From positions 2,044-8,597 of the forward strand of contig DBWU01000029.1 in assembly GCA_002309395.1 (NCBI GenBank): a stretch of DNA of 6,554 bases, read 5' to 3'. A model generated the notes under the pieces. It had not been told where the DNA came from, did no database searches, and was given only the letters and a program-made list of their open reading frames with translations. The first letter of the stretch is position 1. The number at the start of each line of letters is the position of its first letter. This DNA comes from Oscillospiraceae bacterium UBA1230 (GTDB lineage: Bacteria > Bacillota > Clostridia > Oscillospirales > Oscillospiraceae). Both the position numbers and the translations under genes were made by a program. Shown here piece by piece: positions 1 to 4,871 of this stretch.

Positions 1-33
1 AGCGGCAGGTGCAGCGAGACGGGCGCGGCGCGG

Positions 34-741
34 TCACGCTTTCGGCTGATAGACCCAGAGGTAGTACGCGGCGACCGCCGCCGCGGCGAATACCGTGAGG
101 GCGATCAGCGCAAAGACGTTCTTTTTGGTGATCTCCAGCTTGCTCACGCCGGTGTAGGTCAGACCCATGCGGTTCGTTACCGGGAGCAGGAGATTGAAAA
201 GCAGTACCAGCGCCACGGTCTGCAAGGGGAAAAGCGCGATGTTTTTGGCAAGGCGCGGCCAGGTCATAAAGGCGTAACTCTTTCCCACGACCACCGCGTA
301 GTACCACATCAGCAGGAGAGGGTTGAGGATCAGATTGCACACGGCGGTGACCGCCAGCCGCCCCAGCATTACACGGGTGGCGGAGAGTCTGGCGCGGTAG
401 TAGAACAGCGCGAACAGTACGCCGCCGGCGATCTCCTCGAAAATAAAGGGGAAGAAATAGGTGCCGGAGGGGAAGAGGATCGCGCCCAGCGTGTCGCTGA
501 CGGCGGAGGCGGCAACGGCGACCACCGGCCCGTAGATCATAGAACCCACCGCGTTGACAAGGAAACCGAAGGTGATCTTCAAGGACGGACCCAGCGGAAT
601 GGACAGGCTTTTAACGGCGATCCGCATCGCGGTGAGCATCGCCGCCAGCACGAGCATCTTCGGCTTTTTATATTCTGCGGCGGCAAGACGCCAATAGGCG
701 GCGGAGAAGGGATGGGAAAACAGCCGGTCATTTTTTTGCAT
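34..741 (-). CDS. folT: ECF transporter S component, folate family (FolT-like)
   Basis: Substrate-binding membrane subunit of an energy-coupling factor transporter, predicted to take up folate by working with the shared EcfA/A'/T module encoded elsewhere. The 235-residue protein is very hydrophobic, with about six helices. A typical S-component start (LVLAAMLTAMRIAVKSL, about 30-46) is followed by a segment resembling FolT-family proteins (LKITFGFLVNAVGSMIYGP, 54-72), then a DTLGAILFPSGTYFFPF stretch (83-99). The C-terminus carries an extra hydrophobic helix (about 208-231) beyond the usual FolT length of roughly 170-190 residues. I chose the ATG at 741 because AAAGGAGG lies seven bases upstream. 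In-frame starts further upstream (ATG at 804 and 846) fall in the regulatory leader. The riboswitch in front strongly supports folate as substrate. Bases 1-33 after the stop show no assignable gene. Family is near certain; folate specificity rests on similarity plus the riboswitch. Confidence 0.92.
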   Translation of the reverse strand: MQKNDRLFSHPFSAAYWRLAAAEYKKPKMLVLAAMLTAMRIAVKSLSIPLGPSLKITFGFLVNAVGSMIYGPVVAVAASAVSDTLGAILFPSGTYFFPFIFEEIAGGVLFALFYYRARLSATRVMLGRLAVTAVCNLILNPLLLMWYYAVVVGKSYAFMTWPRLAKNIALFPLQTVALVLLFNLLLPVTNRMGLTYTGVSKLEITKKNVFALIALTVFAAAAVAAYYLWVYQPKA

Positions 742-747
742 AAAAAG

Positions 748-801
748 ACCTCCTTTGTGTGATTCGGCAGTCCGGTTCCGGAAACGCCGCACAAAGGAGG
801 A
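748..801 (-). promoter_or_regulatory. RBS-sequestering hairpin (riboswitch expression platform)
   Basis: On the transcript, CCUCCUUUGUG (800-790) is a perfect 11-base complement of CACAAAGGAGG (759-749), which contains the folT Shine-Dalgarno sequence. The 30-base interval can itself fold, with CGGC pairing to GCCG around a UCCGG-AA-CCGGA stem-loop, giving one long interrupted hairpin. Closing it hides the ribosome binding site, which fits translational shut-off when ligand is bound. The hairpin is followed at once by UCUUUUU, so it could also act as a weak terminator. The pairing is seen directly; the switching mechanism is inferred. Confidence 0.85.
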
Positions 802-817
802 CATCACTCCGCCATGC

Positions 818-919
818 GGCAGCGGGATGCGGGAGCCGCACTGCAAAGGCGCGCCTTTTTCGTCCGGCGGACAACTCCCCGTCCCGCCGGCACTTGGACA
901 CGCGGCTCCCTACTCTGCC
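818..919 (-). promoter_or_regulatory. THF (tetrahydrofolate) riboswitch aptamer
   Basis: A 102-nt element in the folT leader that matches the tetrahydrofolate riboswitch class in order and in conserved blocks. P1 is GGCAG (919-915) with CUGCC (822-818). AGUAG follows P1. P2 is nine pairs, GGGAGCCGC (910-902) with GCGGCUCCC (839-831). AAGUG (895-891) leads into P3, CCGGCGG (890-884) with CCGCCGG (870-864). ACGAA (863-859) comes next, then a small P4, AAAGG-CGCG-CCUUU (858-845). GCAUCCCG (830-823) corresponds to the conserved GCAUCCG before the 3' strand of P1. The P3 loop GGGGA can pair with UCCC of that block, as in the known pseudoknot. Binding of reduced folate is expected to lower folT expression. 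The call was made by eye against the remembered class consensus. Confidence 0.92.
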
Positions 920-930
920 TTGTTATGGCT

Positions 931-958
931 ATTATATACCTGTCGGAAAAAATTGCAA
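931..958 (-). promoter_or_regulatory. Sigma-A promoter for folT
   Basis: The -35 box is TTGCAA (958-953) and the -10 box is a perfect TATAAT (936-931), separated by 16 bases. Transcription would begin near 924, a few bases before the riboswitch P1 stem. The -35 box starts only three bases after the stop codon of the upstream serpin gene. Confidence 0.85.
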
Positions 959-977
959 GACCTACGCCGCCGGCGTA
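947..977 (-). terminator. Possible weak terminator of the sigma/serpin operon
   Basis: The serpin stop codon lies in a six-pair hairpin, UACGCC-GGC-GGCGUA (977-963), and a run of six U (952-947) comes ten bases later. The gap between stem and U-run is too long for a standard intrinsic terminator, and the U-run is also the spacer of the folT promoter. Read-through into the folT leader is plausible. Confidence 0.2.
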
Positions 978-2458
978 TGCACCACGCCGGTAAAGAGGGG
1001 CGTTTCGTCCTCGCCGGTGATGGCGAAGAAGAAGGGGCGGTCCACCGTAAAGGCGTACTTTTCCCCTTGGGGCAGGGCGGCACCGCAGGTCATAATCACC
1101 GTAAAGGCGGCGGCGGTCACGCCCTCTTCGTCAACGGCGACACGGACGGCGTGGCTGGCCTGGCTGACGTAGATGCCGGTCATATCCGTGGTCATAGGCG
1201 TAAAATCGGACAGTGCGTCGTCAAACACGTCGGTAACGCCCAGCGATCGTAAGCCCTCGCCCAGATCGGTTTCGGAGCTGACGTCGAATTTCGGCAGGCT
1301 CAGATCCACCAGATACGTGTTCCGCTCCGCCCATTCGGATTTATCCGCCAGCAGGAAATCCGTCGCCTCGCCGTTTTGCACCAGCTCCTCCGGCGTAACG
1401 CCCTCCTCCGGCAGCAGGAGCCACAATTTGCCGCCGCTTTCCAGATCCAGCGCCAGGGCGGCGAAACCTTCTCCGGCATACACGGTGTTGAGCGTATCGT
1501 ATTGGTGCATGAAATCGCACGTCACGTCGCCTCCGGCGGCGTGGAACGTATCCGGCGCGGTATTGCCGTCATAGAATTTCTGACTCCACTGGGTGCGAAA
1601 ATATACGGTGGTGGCAAGCGCCAGTACCGTCTCCGGCGAAAGCGTCACGCCGGATACCTGCTCCTCCAGCAGTCCGCCGGTCTGCTCGTTGAGCCACGCC
1701 TGCAGCGCCGCGTCCAGCTCCGGCGACCCCATTTCACCGCGGAACGAGGAGGCGTAGTAGTCCTGCGCCAGCGTGTGGAGCGTCTCCGGCACGAAGGTCA
1801 GATCATCCGCCAGCCACACGGAGGCAGCCAGTACGCAGGCGGTGAGCCCGTCGTTTTGATACTGCGCCGCCCAGAGCGCTTTGGCGCGCTGACGCACCGT
1901 TTCGATATCCGGCGCGTCCAACAGCGCAAGGATCTGCCCCCGGCTGTTACCGTCGGTCAGTTCCGCGAGCATGGCGAGGGCCAGATACACGTTCACAGGG
2001 GAATAGAGCCGGTTTTCCGCTGCCTCGCCGGAGAGGAACACCGGCGCGGTGCGCCGCAGGAAGCCCTCCAGCGTGCCGGCATAGGCGGCGCTTTGCGTCT
2101 GCCGCGCCCGCTGTGCCGCGCACCACTGTTCCGTCAGCTCCGACACGTAGTCGTCGCCCTTTTCCCAGTCGTCCTCCGAGGGGCGCAGGGGCGTATCGGG
2201 ATAGACGGACCGGGCGACGGCATAGGCGGCAAGGGCGGTCGTGCCGCCGCCGTGGGGGGAGGGTTTTTCCGGCTCATTTGTGCCGGTGGGGCGAAGCAGC
2301 ACCGCCGCCAGCAGTGCCAGCGCCACACACGCCGCCGCGGCGCCTGCCCAGCGCCAAACGGGAGCGGCACGCTGTCTGCCGTGCGCCATGGCGACGGTGC
2401 GCTCGTCGATCTCGCCGATGGCGTCCATCAGGCGATCTTGCTCATTCTCTTTCATCAT
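962..2458 (-). CDS. Membrane-anchored serpin with anti-sigma-like N-terminal tail
   Basis: Serpin-family protein of 498 residues, longer than the usual 370-400 because of its N-terminus. Residues 1-35 form a polar tail (MKENEQDRLMDAIGEIDER) like those of proteins encoded beside ECF sigma factors in Clostridia. Residues 36-55 form one membrane helix, followed by a linker. The serpin fold runs from about 125: NRLYSPVNVYLALAM (149-163), YFRTQW (286-291), SLPKFDVSSETDLGEGLRSL (387-406), and the signature FTVDRPFFFAI (470-480), which fits the serpin pattern at every position. The reactive loop (about 446-469) has an inhibitory-type hinge, EEGVTAAAFT, with alanines at P12-P10. Phe at P9 is atypical, and the loop is about four residues longer than in alpha-1-antitrypsin, so P1 is uncertain. 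The positively charged tail should be inside and the serpin outside. The gene overlaps the sigma gene by 17 bases. GAAGG precedes adjacent ATG codons at 2458 and 2455; GTG at 2464 is also possible. Confidence 0.92.
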   Translation of the reverse strand: MMKENEQDRLMDAIGEIDERTVAMAHGRQRAAPVWRWAGAAAACVALALLAAVLLRPTGTNEPEKPSPHGGGTTALAAYAVARSVYPDTPLRPSEDDWEKGDDYVSELTEQWCAAQRARQTQSAAYAGTLEGFLRRTAPVFLSGEAAENRLYSPVNVYLALAMLAELTDGNSRGQILALLDAPDIETVRQRAKALWAAQYQNDGLTACVLAASVWLADDLTFVPETLHTLAQDYYASSFRGEMGSPELDAALQAWLNEQTGGLLEEQVSGVTLSPETVLALATTVYFRTQWSQKFYDGNTAPDTFHAAGGDVTCDFMHQYDTLNTVYAGEGFAALALDLESGGKLWLLLPEEGVTPEELVQNGEATDFLLADKSEWAERNTYLVDLSLPKFDVSSETDLGEGLRSLGVTDVFDDALSDFTPMTTDMTGIYVSQASHAVRVAVDEEGVTAAAFTVIMTCGAALPQGEKYAFTVDRPFFFAITGEDETPLFTGVVHTPAA

Positions 2459-3008
2459 ATACACCTTCTTCGATCAAATAGTCCCGCAGTTTGTTTCGGG
2501 TGCGGAGAAGCATGGATTTTACCTTGCTCTCACCGTATCCGAAACGGACGGCGATGGACGGTATGCTGTCCACGTACCAGTAGCGGCACACGAATACGCG
2601 CCGGACGGTATCCGGCTGCCGGGCAAGGAACCTGTCGATGCACCGCGCCAGCTCCGCCGCCTCCAGCGCGCGGTCCGTGCCGGCGTCGCCCACGCAGTCC
2701 GCCAGCTCCTCGTATACCAGCGCCGTTTCGCCGCCGCCGCGTTTTTGCGTTCTGCCGGCGCGCCACTTTTTCAGCGCCGCACGGCGGCACAGCTTCCCCA
2801 AAAACGCCGAAAGCACTGCGGGCCGGTGGGGCGGCATGGCGTTCCAAGCCGCCAGATACGCGTCGTTCACCGCCTCCTCCGCGTCCTGCGGCAGGGGAAG
2901 AACGGCGCGGGCGATGGCAAGGCAGTAGCCGCCGTATTTCCGGGCGGTCTCCGCCACGGCGCGTTCCTCACGCGCCCAGTACAGCGATACGATGTCCTGA
3001 TCTTCCAT
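2442..3008 (-). CDS. ECF-type RNA polymerase sigma factor (sigma-70 family)
   Basis: Alternative sigma factor of 188 residues, the usual ECF size, with only regions 2 and 4. Region 2 spans about 10-84 and holds the motif DAEEAVNDAYLAAWNAMPP (42-60) followed by FLGKLCRRAALKKWR, the core-binding and -10-reading part. A variable linker (85-115) is rich in Arg and Gly. Region 4 spans about 117-178, with the helix-turn-helix SIPSIAVRFGYGESKVKSML (148-167) that reads the -35 element. The protein should redirect RNA polymerase to a small regulon. Its last 17 bases overlap the start of the serpin gene, so translation is probably coupled and the downstream product is the likely partner. The ATG at 3008 follows GGAGG at a seven-base spacing. 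The target promoter sequence cannot be read from this window. Confidence 0.93.
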   Translation of the reverse strand: MEDQDIVSLYWAREERAVAETARKYGGYCLAIARAVLPLPQDAEEAVNDAYLAAWNAMPPHRPAVLSAFLGKLCRRAALKKWRAGRTQKRGGGETALVYEELADCVGDAGTDRALEAAELARCIDRFLARQPDTVRRVFVCRYWYVDSIPSIAVRFGYGESKVKSMLLRTRNKLRDYLIEEGVYDERE

Positions 3009-3020
3009 GGAGGCACCTCC
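3009..3020 (-). promoter_or_regulatory. Ribosome binding site inside an inverted repeat
   Basis: The sequence before the sigma start reads GGAGG-TG-CCTCC-ATG. The GGAGG is a consensus Shine-Dalgarno sequence, and the five bases just before the ATG are its exact complement. The two-base interval is too short for a full local hairpin, though three pairs around a larger loop are possible. Two transcripts could also pair here. It fixes the sigma start at 3008. Confidence 0.6.
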
Positions 3021-3091
3021 GCTTTTAAAAGAGCTCTCTACCTTCTATCTGCCCAAAACGGCGCGTCGGTTGCGCCGCGGGGCAAAAAAAG
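3021..3091. other. Divergent intergenic region with dyads
   Basis: This is the shared upstream region of the sigma/serpin unit (minus) and truA (plus). A 16-base near-perfect palindrome, TTGCgCCGCGGgGCAA, lies at 3070-3085, seven bases upstream of the truA -35 box. It could be an operator. An overlapping stem, CGGCGC (3059-3064) with GCGCCG (3072-3077) and a seven-base loop, is followed on the minus strand by TTTT (3058-3055), a poor terminator or attenuator shape. Short palindromes TTTTAAAA and AGAGCTCT occur at 3023-3030 and 3030-3037. I found no convincing -35/-10 pair for the sigma gene, neither sigma-A nor an AAC/CGTC-type ECF promoter. Confidence 0.35.
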
Positions 3092-3119
3092 TTGCTTTTA
3101 ACGGTAAATCTGCTATGAT
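3092..3119 (+). promoter_or_regulatory. Sigma-A promoter for truA
   Basis: The -35 box is TTGCTT (3092-3097) and the -10 box is TATGAT (3114-3119), 16 bases apart. TG lies one base before the -10 box, giving an extended -10. Transcription would start near 3126. The ribosome binding site AAGGGAG (3145-3151) lies seven bases before the truA ATG. Confidence 0.75.
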
Positions 3120-3158
3120 GATACCAAAGATACGCCGCTTCGTAAAGGGAGAATCGCT

Positions 3159-3899
3159 ATGGAACAGAACTACAAACTCACGCTGTGTTATGACGGCACA
3201 CGGTTTTTCGGCTGGGAGCGTCAGCCGGGGCGCGACACGATCCAAGGCAAGCTGGAGGGCGTGCTTTCGGAGCTGACCGGCAAGGCGGTGGAGGTGATCG
3301 GCGCCGGACGCACCGACGCAGGCGTTCACGCCCGCGCCATGGTCGCCTCCTGCGTATTGGATACGGACAAGACGCCGGAGGAGATCCGGGACTATCTCAA
3401 CCGCTATCTGCCGCCTGCCATCGCCGTGCGTGAGGTCAAGCTCTGCGCACCCCAGTTCCACGCCCGGTACAAGGCGCGGGGCAAAACGTATCGCTACGTG
3501 TATTTTGACGGCGCGGTGCGCCCCGTATTCGAGCGGCACTACGTTACGCTCTCACCGGTGCGTCTTGACGAACAGCAGATGCGCCGCGCCGCCGCGTATC
3601 TGGTGGGGGAACACGATTTTGCCGCCTTCTGCGGCAATCCGCGCATGAAAAAATCCACCGTTCGCACGGTGGACAGTTTCACGGTGGAGCGCCGCCGCGA
3701 CCGGGTGATCCTCACCGTCCACGGCAACGGCTTTTTGCAGAACATGGTGCGGATCATGGCAGGGACGCTGTATGAAGTAGGGCGCGGTTTCCGGGCGCCG
3801 GAGCAGGTGGCGCAGATCCTGTCTTCCGGCGACCGGCGGCAGGCAGGACCCACCGCGCCGCCGGAGGGCCTTTGCCTGATGAAGGTGGACTACGAGTAA
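3159..3899 (+). CDS. truA: tRNA pseudouridine(38-40) synthase TruA
   Basis: Converts uridines 38, 39 and 40 in the anticodon arm of many tRNAs to pseudouridine; cytoplasmic. The 246-residue length is typical. The N-terminus LTLCYDGTRFFGW (7-19) is standard. The catalytic loop is GAGRTDAGVHA (48-58), with Asp53 as the nucleophile. Other conserved blocks are FHARYKARGKTYRY (100-113) with the active-site Tyr111, EHDFAAFCG (151-159), QNMVRIMAGTLYEVGRG (194-210) and the C-terminal PTAPPEGLCL (231-240). All key residues are present and the gene appears intact. It has its own promoter, is divergent from the sigma gene, and converges on the comM-thiI operon with four bases between stop codons. Identification is very secure. 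Confidence 0.98.
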   Translation: MEQNYKLTLCYDGTRFFGWERQPGRDTIQGKLEGVLSELTGKAVEVIGAGRTDAGVHARAMVASCVLDTDKTPEEIRDYLNRYLPPAIAVREVKLCAPQFHARYKARGKTYRYVYFDGAVRPVFERHYVTLSPVRLDEQQMRRAAAYLVGEHDFAAFCGNPRMKKSTVRTVDSFTVERRRDRVILTVHGNGFLQNMVRIMAGTLYEVGRGFRAPEQVAQILSSGDRRQAGPTAPPEGLCLMKVDYE

Positions 3900-3919
3900 C
3901 GCGCTATCCCATCAGCGCG
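3900..3919. terminator. Stem-loop at the convergent gene ends
   Basis: CGCGCT (3900-3905) and AGCGCG (3914-3919) form a six-pair stem with an eight-base loop, directly after the truA stop codon and overlapping the end of the opposing gene. Neither strand has a U-run after the stem, so it is not a classic intrinsic terminator. It may protect the 3' ends or pause polymerase from both sides. The structure is seen; any function is inferred. Confidence 0.3.
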
Positions 3920-4365
3920 GCCAGTGCCGCCAGACTCATCAGCGCGTACACGGCGCCCAAAACGACGAGGATCACCGTCAGCACGCCGTGGATGCCGCCC
4001 CGGAGTTTTCGCAGAAAATAGTTTACGTACGCCATATAGCAGCACAGCGCTCCGATGAGCAGCGCGGCGATATTGGCGGAAACGGCGCTGCCTTTCAGGG
4101 CGGTATTATTTAAAACGAGCAGCACCGCCAGCGCCCCCATGAGAACGAGCAGCGTGATCTTGGCGCTCCGGGGGATGGGAGGTTGCTTACTGCGGCTGGC
4201 CGCCTTTTGGCGCTCGGCCGCTTTTTTTGCCTGCGTGTCGAAGCCGCCGTAGTTGGAATTTTTCTTTTTGTGGTGAACGTTCTTGTTGGGATTGCCTTTC
4301 GCCTTGCGCCTTGCCTCCTGCTGTGCCTGCAGATCGCCGGGGCGGTAGATACCGTTTTTTGCCAT
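3904..4365 (-). CDS. Small membrane protein with basic N-terminal tail, function unknown
   Basis: A 153-residue protein that I do not recognise as a named family. Residues 1-67 are hydrophilic and strongly basic, rich in Lys, Arg, Gln and Asn, with a KNVHHKKKNSNYGG stretch (28-41); this part is probably disordered and may touch RNA, ribosomes or lipid head groups. Three hydrophobic helices follow at about 69-86, 94-117 and 124-151. There is no cleavable signal peptide and no catalytic motif. The ATG at 4365 is preceded by AGGAGG at a six-base spacing, and that site lies inside the end of the pncC-like gene. The upstream stop codon is one base before this start (TGA-C-ATG), so translation is coupled. 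It is the last gene of the comM-thiI operon. The open frame extends upstream, but only into pncC coding sequence. Confidence 0.82.
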   Translation of the reverse strand: MAKNGIYRPGDLQAQQEARRKAKGNPNKNVHHKKKNSNYGGFDTQAKKAAERQKAASRSKQPPIPRSAKITLLVLMGALAVLLVLNNTALKGSAVSANIAALLIGALCCYMAYVNYFLRKLRGGIHGVLTVILVVLGAVYALMSLAALAALMG

Positions 4366-4366
4366 G

Positions 4367-4852
4367 TCAGTCCTCCTGCTCATTGAGATAGCCGGTGAGA
4401 AGGGAAAACGCCGCCTGTGCCGCGCTTTCGCGTATGGCGGCGCGGTCGCCGGAAAAAAGATGCCGGACGGTTCGGGTGCCATCGGGCGCGGAAAGCGCCA
4501 GATACACGAGGCCTACCGGGTTGCCCCGGTCATCGCTGTCCGGCCCTGCCACGCCGGTGACGGATACCGCCAGATCGCTGCCGGTCAAACGGCGCACGCC
4601 GTCCGCCATCGCCGCCGCTACGGGCGCAGACACCGCGCCGTGGCGTGCCAGCAGCTCCTGCGGAACGCCCAGCACCGCCGCTTTCACCCCGTCGGTATAG
4701 GACACCACGCCGCCGCAAAACACGGCGGAGGCGCCGGGCAGATCGGTGATACGCTTGGCGATCAGTCCGCCGGTACAGCTCTCGGCGGCGGAAAAAGTCA
4801 TTCCACGCGCTTTCAGCAGGGAAAGCGCCTGTTGTTGTCCGGAAAGCGCCAC
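4367..4852 (-). CDS. pncC: CinA C-terminal-type amidohydrolase (PncC family), stand-alone
   Basis: Predicted nicotinamide-nucleotide amidohydrolase, which deamidates NMN to nicotinate mononucleotide in NAD salvage; cytoplasmic. The 161 residues form the CinA-C domain only. AAESCTGGLIA (22-32) carries the nucleophile candidate Ser25. GGVVSYTDGVKAAVLGV (47-63) contains Tyr52 and Lys57, and SVTGVAGPDSDDRGNPVG (97-114) is the conserved glycine-rich loop. The N-terminal COG1058 domain of full-length CinA is absent, and the preceding DNA is thiI, so this is the single-domain form and not a truncation seen here. The start is awkward: the only suitable in-frame codon is GTG at 4852, ten bases after AAAGGAG, while an ATG at 4860 nearer that site is out of frame. 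The helix QQQALSLLKARGMTF favours the GTG over the later in-frame Met18. The gene lies 19 bases after thiI and one base before the membrane-protein gene. Some annotations would name it cinA. Confidence 0.9.
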   Translation of the reverse strand: MALSGQQQALSLLKARGMTFSAAESCTGGLIAKRITDLPGASAVFCGGVVSYTDGVKAAVLGVPQELLARHGAVSAPVAAAMADGVRRLTGSDLAVSVTGVAGPDSDDRGNPVGLVYLALSAPDGTRTVRHLFSGDRAAIRESAAQAAFSLLTGYLNEQED

Positions 4853-4871
4853 GGTTCCATCGCTCCTTTCC

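Noticed and set aside
1..33. End of a plus-strand gene or start of a minus-strand gene at the left edge
   Set aside because: Only 33 bases are available, with no start codon with ribosome binding site and no recognisable peptide.
1376..3028. Long plus-strand open frame of 550 codons across the serpin and sigma genes
   Set aside because: Its translation is rich in Arg, His and Gly with no recognisable domain, and it lies opposite two clearly real genes; long antisense frames are common in G+C-rich DNA.
3055..3077. Intrinsic terminator on the minus strand upstream of the sigma gene
   Set aside because: It has only four U after the stem, and no minus-strand gene lies immediately upstream to be terminated; kept only as a dyad.
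2241..3101. Plus-strand open frame of 286 codons crossing the serpin/sigma junction and the intergenic region
   Set aside because: It has no ribosome binding site or domain and spans the start regions of well-supported minus-strand genes.
4366..4482. Upstream extension of the membrane-protein gene to 4482
   Set aside because: It would overlap the end of the pncC-like gene, while the ATG at 4365 has a perfect AGGAGG at good spacing.
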